Source of the DNA: Chitinophagaceae bacterium | Lineage (GTDB): Bacteria; Bacteroidota; Bacteroidia; Chitinophagales; Chitinophagaceae | NCBI GenBank assembly: GCA_004028765.1 | Contig: SAIX01000130.1 | Span: 1 to 58,146 of the forward strand | Reading direction: 5' to 3' | Length of the DNA stretch: 58,146 bases | Shown: positions 46,924-55,394 of the stretch, one piece after another | How the letters are laid out: every line of letters begins with the position of its first letter | How positions within the stretch are numbered: the stretch's first letter is position 1 | The notes under the pieces: generated by a model | The model's database searches: none | What the model was told of the DNA's origin: nothing | The model's input: only the letters and a program-made list of their open reading frames with translations | Translations under genes and position numbers: made by a program

Positions 46924-48096
46924 ATGATAACCGTTTCAGCAGCAAGAAAAATTGTACAGCAATATTGCCAGCCTTTGTCGGCAGTAAAATTGCCGTTTGC
47001 AGAATCGGCGAACCTTATATTGGCAGAAACAGTAAAGGCATCATACAATATCCCTTTTTTTTGCCAGTCGTCGATGGATGGATATGCGATCCGGTATGCT
47101 GAGCGTGAAAAAAAATTAATTGTGGAACATGCGTTCCCTGCCGGGAGTTCTGCAACTACATTTCTGGAACCGGGTACTGCAGCCAAAGTATTTACAGGAG
47201 GCCCGATACCGCAAGGGGCTGATACGGTTGTTCAGAAAGAATGGGTGGAGGAAGAGGCCGCTATGATCCGTATTGTGCGGGGTGAACTGCAACTCGGTAT
47301 GCATATCCGCATGCCCGGCAGTGATATCGAGGAAGGCCAATGCATTTTACCGGGGGGAACCATCTTAAACGCAATGCATACCGGTTTACTTGCGGCAAGC
47401 GGTGTTGCGGAAGTATGTGTAATTCCAAAGCCATCCGTGGCCATCATCATCACAGGTAATGAGCTGATACAACCCGGCACAGAACCTGCTTATGGAAAAG
47501 TGTTTGAATCCAATTCTTTTTCATTACAGGCCATCCTGCGGCAGTTAGGAATTACAGGCACGGCCATATATTTTGCAAGGGATGAAATGAACGAAACCGC
47601 AGATGCGATCGGAAAGGCATTGCAAAATGCGGATATGCTATTGGTAACCGGCGGTGTAAGTGTGGGTGATTTTGATTTTGTTGCTGCGGCATGTGCTGCC
47701 AATCAAATTACAGAACGGTTTCATGGAGTGATGCAGCGGCCGGGTAAACCGCTTTACTTCGGAACCAAAGGTGCGAAACCTGTTTTCGGGTTGCCGGGAA
47801 ACCCCGCATCGGTACTTTCCTGTTTTTACCAGTATGTGTTACCTGCTGTTGCAATACTTAGCGGTAAAACGATTCCTGAAAAACAAACGGCCCCTTTAAA
47901 AAATGCGTTTGAGAAAAAAGCCCCGCTCACTTTTTTTCTGAAAGGGAAAAGAAATGGGGAGCAAGCCGAGATCTTAACTGGGCAGGCATCTTACCAGTTG
48001 CATTCTTTTGCAGCGGCTGATTGCTGGATCGAACTTCCGCAGGAACTTTCTTATTTTCCAGCCGGAACAGAAGTCATCATTCATCCTTTTATCTGA
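46924..48096 (+). CDS. moeA: molybdopterin molybdenumtransferase MoeA
   Basis: 390 residues. Inserts molybdenum into adenylated molybdopterin. Features: CQSSMDGYAIRY, KVFTGGPIPQGADTVVQKE, RMPGSDIEEGQ and VTGGVSVGDFDFVAAACAAN, FGLPGNPASVLSCFYQYVLP. All domains are present. Two bases after moaA. Confidence 0.96.
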   Translation: MITVSAARKIVQQYCQPLSAVKLPFAESANLILAETVKASYNIPFFCQSSMDGYAIRYAEREKKLIVEHAFPAGSSATTFLEPGTAAKVFTGGPIPQGADTVVQKEWVEEEAAMIRIVRGELQLGMHIRMPGSDIEEGQCILPGGTILNAMHTGLLAASGVAEVCVIPKPSVAIIITGNELIQPGTEPAYGKVFESNSFSLQAILRQLGITGTAIYFARDEMNETADAIGKALQNADMLLVTGGVSVGDFDFVAAACAANQITERFHGVMQRPGKPLYFGTKGAKPVFGLPGNPASVLSCFYQYVLPAVAILSGKTIPEKQTAPLKNAFEKKAPLTFFLKGKRNGEQAEILTGQASYQLHSFAAADCWIELPQELSYFPAGTEVIIHPFI

Positions 48097-48101
48097 TCGA
48101 T

Positions 48102-48833
48102 ATGGCTCATGATATACTGATCTATCTTGCTTTTTTTATCGTGGCTTTTTTATATGCTTCGGTTGGGCATGGTGGTGCCAGCGGTTATCTTGCATTGATG
48201 GCCCTGTTCGGCTTCAGTGCAGCAGTGATGAAACCAACTGCTTTGCTGCTGAATGTAATGGTATCGCTCATCGCATTTATCTCTTTTTACCGCGCCAAAC
48301 ATTTCCGGGCAGCCATGCTCTGGCCGCTCATACTGGGTTCCATCCCCTTTGCCTATCTCGGCAGTATCATACCGGTTTCTGAATCGCTTTATAAAAAAAT
48401 ACTTGGGGTGGTATTACTGCTCTCAATTATAAGGCTGGTAATGAACCCGTCAGAAAAATCGATCAGGGACACACCCAAATGGTATCTCCTTTTTACCATC
48501 GGGGCAGCTATCGGACTGGTATCGGGAATGATCGGTATGGGAGGCGGGATATTATTATCTCCCGTTTTATTACTCATGGGATGGTCTACCCAAAAACAAA
48601 CCGCTGCCATCAGTGCCATTTTTATTTTTTTAAATTCAGTGGCAGGAATCATCGGGCAATTAAAAACCGGCTTCCCCTTGAGTTCTGAAATAGTAGCGAT
48701 CGTTGTAGTGGTGTTGGCGGGCGGCTGGCTGGGTGCGTATACCGGTGCAGAGAAGCTCAAATCACGTAACATGAAATTCATCCTGGCTTCTGTGCTGGTA
48801 CTTGCAGCGGCCAAACTTATTTTTGTTAAATAA
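48102..48833 (+). CDS. TauE/SafE-type anion permease in the molybdenum operon
   Basis: 243 residues, about eight membrane helices from MAHDILIYLAFFIVAFLYAS (ATG 48102; an in-frame longer frame runs back into moeA). The duplicated motif is visible as YASVGHGGASGYLALMALFG and GAAIGLVSGMIGMGGGILLS, as in sulfite/organosulfonate exporters. It sits five bases after moeA and six before moaD. No modABC transporter lies in the island, so it could move molybdate or a sulfur oxyanion; that is inference. Confidence 0.85.
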   Translation: MAHDILIYLAFFIVAFLYASVGHGGASGYLALMALFGFSAAVMKPTALLLNVMVSLIAFISFYRAKHFRAAMLWPLILGSIPFAYLGSIIPVSESLYKKILGVVLLLSIIRLVMNPSEKSIRDTPKWYLLFTIGAAIGLVSGMIGMGGGILLSPVLLLMGWSTQKQTAAISAIFIFLNSVAGIIGQLKTGFPLSSEIVAIVVVVLAGGWLGAYTGAEKLKSRNMKFILASVLVLAAAKLIFVK

Positions 48834-48838
48834 AGCAT

Positions 48839-49072
48839 ATGCAAATCGAAGTTTTATTTTTCGGGTCATTAAAGGATATTACCGGCGAAGCTTCGCTGCT
48901 GCTTGCAGATGCCAAGGATACCGATACGGTTCAGGAACAATTGCAAAAACGGTACCCTGCACTTGCAGCAGCTAAATATTTTACAGCACTGAATAAAGAA
49001 ATGATCACAGCCAATAAAACACTGCGCGAAGGGGATACAGTGGCGCTGATGCCACCTTTTTCAGGAGGATAA
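48839..49072 (+). CDS. moaD: molybdopterin synthase small subunit MoaD
   Basis: 77 residues, beta-grasp ubiquitin-like. It ends PPFSGG, whose C-terminal GG is adenylated by MoeB and thiocarboxylated to deliver sulfur. ALMPPFSGG is the family signature. Its last base overlaps the MoeB start. Confidence 0.94.
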   Translation: MQIEVLFFGSLKDITGEASLLLADAKDTDTVQEQLQKRYPALAAAKYFTALNKEMITANKTLREGDTVALMPPFSGG

Positions 49073-50160
49073 TGGAAAAACTGGAACGATATAACCGGCA
49101 AATGATCCTGCCTGGCTTCGGAACTGCGGCACAGGAAAAACTGCAGGCTGCTTCAGTTCTCGTTGTGGGTGCTGGTGGGTTGGGCTGCCCGGTATTGCAG
49201 TACCTCTCGGCAGCAGGAGTGGGTACTATTGGAATTGTGGATGGAGATAGTGTGAGCCTGAGCAACCTTCATCGGCAGGTGTTGTACCGTGAATCCGATA
49301 TCGGTCTTAACAAAGCGAAATCTGCAGCGGAACATTTGCAGCAACTGAACAGTGAAACGGAATATAAAATCTATCCCTATGCATTGATGCATGCCAATGC
49401 ACTCGATATCATTGCAGCTTTTGATATGGTTGTGGATGCCACGGATAATTTTGCGGCGCGATACACGATCAACGACGCCTGTGTGCTTCTTAATAAACCT
49501 TTTGTGTACGGTGCGGTTTCCGGTTATGAAGGACAGCTGAGTTTTTTTAATCTGCCAGCCGCAGGAGAAAATACCATCACATACCGTGATCTTTTCCCGG
49601 TTCCACCTGCGGCACATGAAATACCCAATTGTGCTGAAGCCGGTGTGCTGGGTACTTTGCCGGGATTGATCGGGACCTTGCAGGCAAATGAAGCAATTAA
49701 GTACCTTACCGGCATCGGTGAATTATTGCACGGGCGTTTGCTTACCATTGACCTGCTTACCGGGAAACAGTTTGAAATGAAACTGACTGCATCTGCAAAC
49801 AAGGGTCCTGTCACAAAAGAACAGTTTATAGAAACAGGGGATGAAATTTTTTGTGATACCGGGGAAGACATTGAGGAAATCAGCATTGCTGAATTTTTGC
49901 AGATGAAGGAAAAGGAAAATGTATTTGTACTCGATGTCCGCGAAAAAAAGGAATACCCGCCCATCGATTTTTCAGATGCACAGATTCCTATGTCGGAACT
50001 GAAAGAGCAGATCTATTCTTTGCCGGAGAAAGAGATCTGTATTATTTGCCACCAGGGCATCCGGAGCATTTATGCAGCACAACTCATCCGAAACCTCCGC
50101 GGGTTACCTGTGTATAGTGTAAGAGGAGGGCTCACTGCTTATTTTAACCAGCAACCATGA
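49072..50160 (+). CDS. moeB: MoeB/ThiF-type adenylyltransferase fused to a rhodanese domain
   Basis: 362 residues. E1-like domain about 5-240 with ATP loop VVGAGGLGCPVLQYL and the DGDSVSLSNLHRQVLY region, C187 in IPNCAEAGVLGTLPG. C-terminal rhodanese domain about 265-360 with active Cys326 in IICHQGIRS. It activates MoaD with ATP and hands sulfur over from the rhodanese Cys, as in eukaryotic MOCS3. The usual zinc-binding CxxC pairs of E. coli MoeB are absent: the corresponding stretch reads TYRDLFPVPP. One-base overlap with moaD and four-base overlap with moaE. Confidence 0.9.
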   Translation: MEKLERYNRQMILPGFGTAAQEKLQAASVLVVGAGGLGCPVLQYLSAAGVGTIGIVDGDSVSLSNLHRQVLYRESDIGLNKAKSAAEHLQQLNSETEYKIYPYALMHANALDIIAAFDMVVDATDNFAARYTINDACVLLNKPFVYGAVSGYEGQLSFFNLPAAGENTITYRDLFPVPPAAHEIPNCAEAGVLGTLPGLIGTLQANEAIKYLTGIGELLHGRLLTIDLLTGKQFEMKLTASANKGPVTKEQFIETGDEIFCDTGEDIEEISIAEFLQMKEKENVFVLDVREKKEYPPIDFSDAQIPMSELKEQIYSLPEKEICIICHQGIRSIYAAQLIRNLRGLPVYSVRGGLTAYFNQQP

Positions 50161-50600
50161 AAGAAACAAAGCATAAAAATATTTTTGTCAACGGCGCGAT
50201 CCCGGCAGAAAAAATTGCTGCAGATATTCAGAAACATGCGGATAAAACAGGGATCGGTGCACACAGTATTTTCCTGGGGCAGGTAAGGGCTGATGAAAAA
50301 GAGAAGGGTAAAGTGGTGGCTATTGAATACACTGCCTATGAAGAAATGGCACAGGAGAAAATGCATGCGATCCGGGAATCCCTGTTTGCAAAACATGACC
50401 TCTCCTGCATGCATGTGCATCATAGCCTCGGTGCGGTGAAAGCCGGTGAAATCTGTTTGTTTGTTTTTGTATCGTCTCCTCATCGGGCAGCGGCAATCAA
50501 AGCCTGCGAAGAACTGGTGGAAGCCATTAAATTTGAATTACCCGTATGGGGAAAGGAAATACTCGACACCGAACAAAGCGTCTGGAAAGAAAACAGGTAA
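50157..50600 (+). CDS. moaE: molybdopterin synthase large subunit MoaE
   Basis: 147 residues. With MoaD it inserts dithiolene sulfur into cyclic pyranopterin. The core FLGQVRADEKEKGKVVAIEY, the YTAYEEMAQEKMHAI helix and HHSLGAVKAGEICLFVFVSS match the family, and the catalytic lysine is likely K in ELPVWGKEI. It starts inside the MoeB stop (ATGA). Confidence 0.95.
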   Translation: MKETKHKNIFVNGAIPAEKIAADIQKHADKTGIGAHSIFLGQVRADEKEKGKVVAIEYTAYEEMAQEKMHAIRESLFAKHDLSCMHVHHSLGAVKAGEICLFVFVSSPHRAAAIKACEELVEAIKFELPVWGKEILDTEQSVWKENR

Positions 50601-50601
50601 T

Positions 50602-51513
50602 ATGGTCAATATCACACATAAATCAAACACACTCCGCAAAGCCATCGCTACAGCAGTGGTAAAAACTTCCTCCGAAGAAACCATTCTTGCCATAAGGGAC
50701 CAGAAAGTGCCGAAGGGGGATGTTTTTTCTTTCGCAAAAGTGGCCGCTTTGTTTGCTGTAAAAAGAACCAGTGATGTGATACCCGATTGTCACCCGCTAC
50801 CCGTTGAATTTACCGATGCCCGTTTTTCAATCGACGGTTTGAATGTGGTGATTGAAGTGGAAGTGCATACGATTTATAAAACGGGTGTGGAAGTGGAAGC
50901 CATGCACGGCGCATCCATTGCGGCGCTAACCATTTATGATATGCTGAAGCCGATCGATAAAGCGGTAGAGATACAACAGGTAAAACTGATGGAGAAAAAA
51001 GGGGGCAAAAGCCAGTACACCATCCCGGAATCTACCGACATCACTGCGGCTGTGATCGTATGTTCGGATCGTATCGCAAAAGGCGAAGCACAGGATGCAG
51101 CGGGCTTATTGCTACAGGAAAAACTGCAGTTATCCGGCATCATCGATATCAACTACATGGTAATACCCGACGATGCAGATGCCATCACCGCAGCTTTTTC
51201 GGAAGCCATCCAGGCAAATACAGGTTTGGTTTTGTTTACAGGCGGCACCGGCGTATCACCACGCGATATCACGCCCGATATTGTTAAACCGCTGCTCGAC
51301 AAAGAACTGGAAGGCATCATGGAAACTGCACGCCATTATGGCCAGCAACGCATGCCTTATGCCATGTTATCGAGAGGTGTTGCCGGCTTTGCAAAAAACA
51401 GCCTCGTACTTACTTTCCCGGGATCGGCAAATGCGGCAAGGGAATATATGGATGCATTGTTCCCGCAGGTGCTGCATGCACTCGCCATACACCGTTCAGC
51501 CAATCACGGATAA
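50602..51513 (+). CDS. bifunctional MoaC-MogA/MoaB fusion
   Basis: 303 residues from MVNITHKSNTLRKAIATAVV (ATG 50602; a longer open frame from 50446 overlaps moaE and is rejected). N-half (1-150) is cyclic pyranopterin monophosphate synthase MoaC: DVIPDCHPLPVEFTD and EAMHGASIAALTIYDMLKP. C-half (150-300) is MogA/MoaB, the adenylyltransferase: IVCSDRIAKGEAQDAAG, LVLFTGGTGVSPRDITPD. The fusion supplies an early and a late step of Moco synthesis on one chain. Last gene of the island; its stop touches the stop of the convergent DUF1080 gene. Confidence 0.94.
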   Translation: MVNITHKSNTLRKAIATAVVKTSSEETILAIRDQKVPKGDVFSFAKVAALFAVKRTSDVIPDCHPLPVEFTDARFSIDGLNVVIEVEVHTIYKTGVEVEAMHGASIAALTIYDMLKPIDKAVEIQQVKLMEKKGGKSQYTIPESTDITAAVIVCSDRIAKGEAQDAAGLLLQEKLQLSGIIDINYMVIPDDADAITAAFSEAIQANTGLVLFTGGTGVSPRDITPDIVKPLLDKELEGIMETARHYGQQRMPYAMLSRGVAGFAKNSLVLTFPGSANAAREYMDALFPQVLHALAIHRSANHG

Positions 51514-52464
51514 TTATTTTGCGGGAGTGATCACAATATTCCTGAATTCAACAGGCCCATGATCGCCCTGGAAAAAAATAGGGCCGGGTTCGCCTTCCTT
51601 GCTGTCGATGGCGCCTCCGGTGATACCGGGTATGGGTGAATCACAGATAACCGTTTTTCCGTTGGCTACAACCGTAACCCTTCTGCCAATGAGTGTGATA
51701 TCGTATGACTGCCATTCACCGGCTTCTTTCGCTGCCATTTCATTCGGTGTGATAAAACCATAGATCGATCCGAACAGGTCGGGTAAGGGATCCATTCCCT
51801 TGCTGTCTTCTATCTGCACTTCATACCTGCCGCGGAGATAAACACCGCTGTTGCTTTCTTTGGGATAGCGGAATTCCACATGCAGTTTAAAATCGGTGAA
51901 TGTTTGATCGGTCGCAATATTTGATCCCGATTTCGGGCTTTTCAAAACGCCATTCTCTACCACCCATTGGTTGGTTTTTCCCATGGCATGCCAGCCACTG
52001 AGGTCTTTGCCATTGAATAATTTTACAGGTGTGCCCCATACAGGCGCTTTCTCCCTGTTCAGCAAAGGTGCATGGCCGCCAGACCATTCATATTTTTTTC
52101 CATCGGTGTATACCATGGTACCGCTCATCTGGTCACCAGAAAGGGTTCCTTCAAATTCCATATCATGGTCGCCTCTTTCCCATTGCGGGGGTATCGCGAA
52201 ATGAAACTTACCTGTGGTTTTGTCGTAAAAAACTTTTGCGACAGGCCTGGCACTGCCGAACGCATATACAAAGCGGCCCACCAGCGTGCGGTTGCCCGAG
52301 TGGCTCACTTCCAGCCAGGAGGGCAGTTCCTTTCCTTCCATATTATGGATCGTGAGATCCCAGCGGCCCTCTATTTCAGGAAATAATTTGGATTGAGCAG
52401 TTGAATCTGTATTAGCAAAGAAGAGGGAACTTATGAGCAGTGAGGCAGGCAAAATTTTTTTCAT
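51514..52464 (-). CDS. exported DUF1080 protein (3-keto-glycoside hydrolase-like)
   Basis: 316 residues with signal peptide MKKILPASLLISSLFFANTD. DUF1080 jelly-roll in the second half (about 125-316): VKLFNGKDLSGWHAMG, KLHVEFRYPKESNSGVYLRG, RYEVQIEDSKG, FFQGDHGPVEFRNIVITPAK. Some members hydrolyse 3-keto-disaccharides; others are uncharacterised. The N-half is a separate beta domain (about 25-120). Same strand as the sugar isomerase (91-base gap). Confidence 0.85.
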   Translation of the reverse strand: MKKILPASLLISSLFFANTDSTAQSKLFPEIEGRWDLTIHNMEGKELPSWLEVSHSGNRTLVGRFVYAFGSARPVAKVFYDKTTGKFHFAIPPQWERGDHDMEFEGTLSGDQMSGTMVYTDGKKYEWSGGHAPLLNREKAPVWGTPVKLFNGKDLSGWHAMGKTNQWVVENGVLKSPKSGSNIATDQTFTDFKLHVEFRYPKESNSGVYLRGRYEVQIEDSKGMDPLPDLFGSIYGFITPNEMAAKEAGEWQSYDITLIGRRVTVVANGKTVICDSPIPGITGGAIDSKEGEPGPIFFQGDHGPVEFRNIVITPAK

Positions 52465-52555
52465 GTGGCATTTTTTGGATTCCTAAGATACGATGATTTC
52501 AAATCCTGTAATTGCAAAAGCTTTTATGATGAAAGTATTCGTATGCGTTTTTCTA

Positions 52556-53557
52556 TCAGGACTCCAGTAACGACTTCGCATATTCGAAACATTTCCTGGT
52601 CTCAGCAACTGCATCCGAACCCGCGGGGATATCGTATTCCAGTTCAATACTGGCAGGTATCTTATATTTTTTATCGCGCAGCAATGAAAGAATTTCTTTC
52701 AAAGGCGTATCGCCCTGACCCCAGGGCATATTCTTTCCGCCATGCTCTTTGTTGAGCCTGTCTTTGATATGCATACTGGTGATGCGTTTGTGTTTTGCTT
52801 CGATAAGTGCGAGTAAAGTTTCCCTGGTGTTTTTTCCGCCTGCGGCGATATAATGCCCGCAATCAAGGTTCAATGAATTATAAGGCGATTGTTCGAGTGC
52901 AGTATCCCAGGCTGTATCGGTGGCCTGTAAATGTGCATGGTAACCGATATACACGCCCTGTTTTTCCGCGAGGTTGCCCAAACGTTTGGAATGCGCAGAA
53001 TCGGTGGGTAATTCAACGGTCACAGAATTTGCACCGAGTGCTTTTGCAGCTTTCAATGCATAGGTAATTTCTCCATCGGTATTGGAAGCGTTCAGTGCAT
53101 TCGGTTTGAAGGCATAGATACTGATCCCTTCTTTTTTGAACAGTTTTCGAATCTCTTCAAATTTTTCAAAACCGGTATTCTCCCGCCAGCGGGCAAGTTC
53201 TTTCTGGTACACTTTGATTTTTTCCTGCAGTTCCGGCGTCATGGTCGGCCTGCCCTGGGGAGGCCAGGGCATCGGGTTTTTAGGAGCACCTGCAAAATCC
53301 TCCGCCGCATCGCCCATCAGTTCAATGGCGCTGATACCCGATTTTACACAGTAGCCAACCAGGTTTTCAATACTGCCCGGCATACTCCGGAACGAATAGG
53401 TGATACAGCCAATCTGTACCCCTTTCACCTTTGAATCGGGCCCGCTTGCAAAGAAGCCGGCAGAAGCAAAGGAAGAAGAACTGAGCAGTATACCTGCTGA
53501 AGAAAACGCAGTAAGAGAAAGAAACTCGCGGCGGGATTTTTTTTCTGGCAGAAGCAT
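52556..53557 (-). CDS. Tat-exported sugar phosphate isomerase/epimerase-like TIM barrel
   Basis: 333 residues. The ATG at 53557-53555 gives MLLPEKKSRREFLSLTAFSS, a twin-arginine signal (SRREFLSL); the longer frame from 53605 is less likely. Barrel features: IGCITYSFRSMPGSIENLVG, KSGISAIELMGDAAEDF, NSLNLDCGHYIAAGG (metal-site Asp/His) and HIKDRLNKEHG, SIELEYDIPAG. The AP-endonuclease-2-type fold acts on sugars or inositols; here outside the cytoplasm. Divergent from the Gfo/Idh gene. Confidence 0.87.
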   Translation of the reverse strand: MLLPEKKSRREFLSLTAFSSAGILLSSSSFASAGFFASGPDSKVKGVQIGCITYSFRSMPGSIENLVGYCVKSGISAIELMGDAAEDFAGAPKNPMPWPPQGRPTMTPELQEKIKVYQKELARWRENTGFEKFEEIRKLFKKEGISIYAFKPNALNASNTDGEITYALKAAKALGANSVTVELPTDSAHSKRLGNLAEKQGVYIGYHAHLQATDTAWDTALEQSPYNSLNLDCGHYIAAGGKNTRETLLALIEAKHKRITSMHIKDRLNKEHGGKNMPWGQGDTPLKEILSLLRDKKYKIPASIELEYDIPAGSDAVAETRKCFEYAKSLLES

Positions 53558-53772
53558 AGGGATGAATTTGATAATTTCTGAAAAGTTAGTTTTTTTCAGT
53601 GACACAGCAATTGTTCCCGGGGCGGCAGTTCCTACAACGTTAGCGTAAATAAAACGGGTCTGTTTTCATTTTTTCAATAAATTCCCTCTGCTATTTACCG
53701 AACCGGTCTTCAGATCCTGGGTACCGGAATGTAAATGTCAGACACCTTATTCATCATACAATACGATCGCTT

Positions 53773-55095
53773 GTGAAAAAACAAAACAACCTCTCGAGAA
53801 GACAGTTTGTAGGTAACACCGCAAAAGCACTGACCGGGTTTATGATCCTGCCTCGGTTTGTACTCGGCGGTAAAAGCAAAGCCGGAATTTCCTATATCGC
53901 ACCCAGTGATATGATCAGTCTCGGATTGATCGGCGGTGGTAAGCAGGGAAAGATTTTATCTAATTATTTCCTGAAAACGGAGCAGATCCGTTTTGTGGCG
54001 CTCAGTGAAGTGTATCGTGCGAAAGCAGAGTTAACGCTGAGCCAGATCAAAGATACATATGCCAAGATGCCCCAGCTGGGTAAATACAGCGATATCGCTG
54101 TGTATAACGATTTCCGGGAACTGCTTTCACAGAAAGATGTTGACGCTGTTGTGATTGCCACACCCGATCACTGGCATGCGGCAATGGCCGTTCGTGCAGC
54201 CGAAGCGGGTAAAGATATCTATTGCGAAAAACCGATGGCCTTAACGGTAAAAGAAGGCCGTGCAATGGTAAATGCCACACGCAAATACAACCGTGTTTTT
54301 CAAACAGGAAGTATGCAGCGCTCCTGGAATGAATTCCGGCAAACAGCTGAACTGATCCGTAATGGGTATATCGGGCAGATCAAATCGGTGAAAGTGAATG
54401 TGGGTCCGCCACCTAAAAAATATGATCTCCCTGCAGAGCCGGTACCCGAAGGACTTGACTGGACAAAATGGCTGGGCCCGAATGTGGAAGCATCTGTATT
54501 CAATGCTGAGCTTGCACCACCCACCAGCAAGGATGTATATCCTAATTGGCGCAATTACCGCGAGTTTGGCGGCGGTATGGTTACCGATTGGGGCGCACAT
54601 ATGTTTGATATTGTTCAATGGGCACTGGATATGGATCACAGTGGTCCCGTTGAAGTAATTGCACCGGATGGAGGAGCACATCCCTCTCTTACCTATCGCT
54701 ATGCGAACGGAATTACGATGACGCATGAAAAATGGGAATGGAACAATGCGATCCATTTTATCGGCAGCGAAGGTGAATTGAAAGTTCAGCGCGGTAAACT
54801 GGAAACAACCCCGGCATCGCTGAAAGACAAAGTGATCGGCGATACCGAAAAACATGTGTACAGGAGCACCGATCATTACAAAGATTTCCTTGATGCCATG
54901 CGCAAAAGAAGCAAACCGATCTGTGATGTGGAGATCGGGCAGCGTACTGCCACAGTTTGTAATATCGGTAATATCGCTTACCGCCTCAACCGCAAACTGG
55001 AGTGGGATCCTGTAAAAGAGCAATTTAAAAACGATGCGGAAGCCAATGCTTTACTCGGCCGGCCGATGAATAATGAATGGGGTATCAAGATATAG
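53773..55095 (+). CDS. Tat-exported Gfo/Idh/MocA-family oxidoreductase
   Basis: 440 residues starting at a GTG (53773). Twin-arginine signal LSRRQFVGNTAKALTG at about 8-23. Rossmann motif LGLIGGGKQGKILSNY, then VVIATPDHWHAAMAVRAAEA and the catalytic-type CEKPMALTVKEG (K153). NAD(P)-dependent sugar oxidation is typical; exported members often keep a tightly bound cofactor. The C-terminal domain is complete. With the DUF1080 and barrel proteins it could form an oxidise-cleave-isomerise set for sugars. A hairpin terminator follows. Confidence 0.9.
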   Translation: MKKQNNLSRRQFVGNTAKALTGFMILPRFVLGGKSKAGISYIAPSDMISLGLIGGGKQGKILSNYFLKTEQIRFVALSEVYRAKAELTLSQIKDTYAKMPQLGKYSDIAVYNDFRELLSQKDVDAVVIATPDHWHAAMAVRAAEAGKDIYCEKPMALTVKEGRAMVNATRKYNRVFQTGSMQRSWNEFRQTAELIRNGYIGQIKSVKVNVGPPPKKYDLPAEPVPEGLDWTKWLGPNVEASVFNAELAPPTSKDVYPNWRNYREFGGGMVTDWGAHMFDIVQWALDMDHSGPVEVIAPDGGAHPSLTYRYANGITMTHEKWEWNNAIHFIGSEGELKVQRGKLETTPASLKDKVIGDTEKHVYRSTDHYKDFLDAMRKRSKPICDVEIGQRTATVCNIGNIAYRLNRKLEWDPVKEQFKNDAEANALLGRPMNNEWGIKI

Positions 55096-55119
55096 GTAAC
55101 TTGGCATAGCTGGCGAAAA

Positions 55120-55157
55120 GCGTTTTTCACTTTTGATGGTGGGAAACGTTTTTTTTT
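55120..55157 (+). terminator. terminator of the Gfo/Idh gene
   Basis: GCGTTTTTCAC (55120-55130) pairs with GTGGGAAACGT (55139-55149) over 11 positions, three of them G-U, with an 8-base loop and a run of nine T (55149-55157). Confidence 0.65.
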
Positions 55158-55200
55158 GGTGGGATACGTATTTCCTCCAGGATCGTTTATAAAAAATAGT

Positions 55201-55305
55201 CACCGCTGCTTCTGGGTGGGTTTCGTTTTCCGGCCTGCTAAGGAGATACTTCCATTATAAGTATCTGACAGGCATGATAGATCAAATCAGGTTTTTGAAG
55301 CGGTG
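55201..55305 (+). promoter_or_regulatory. self-complementary region upstream of the HD-YitT gene
   Basis: Outer pairing CACCGC (55201-55206) plus TTC (55210-55212) with GAAGCGGTG (55297-55305); middle GCCTG (55233-55237) with CAGGC (55269-55273); inner perfect hairpin GATACTT (55245-55251) / AAGTATC (55259-55265). It lies about 90 bases before the start codon. No known riboswitch class recognised. Confidence 0.35.
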
Positions 55306-55394
55306 ATTCGTTACCATTTTTTTCCTAATTTGTAACCGCAGGATGGGGTAATAGAAAGGAGCGATGGCCTGCAGGTTCAATCAAATCCCGTTGT

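Noticed and set aside
50446..50601. N-terminal extension of the MoaC-MogA frame into moaE
   Set aside because: The extension overlaps moaE out of frame and has no MoaC similarity; the ATG at 50602 gives the family start.
54241..55023. 260-codon minus-strand frame opposite the Gfo/Idh gene
   Set aside because: Composition reflects the coding strand; the sense frame matches a known family end to end.
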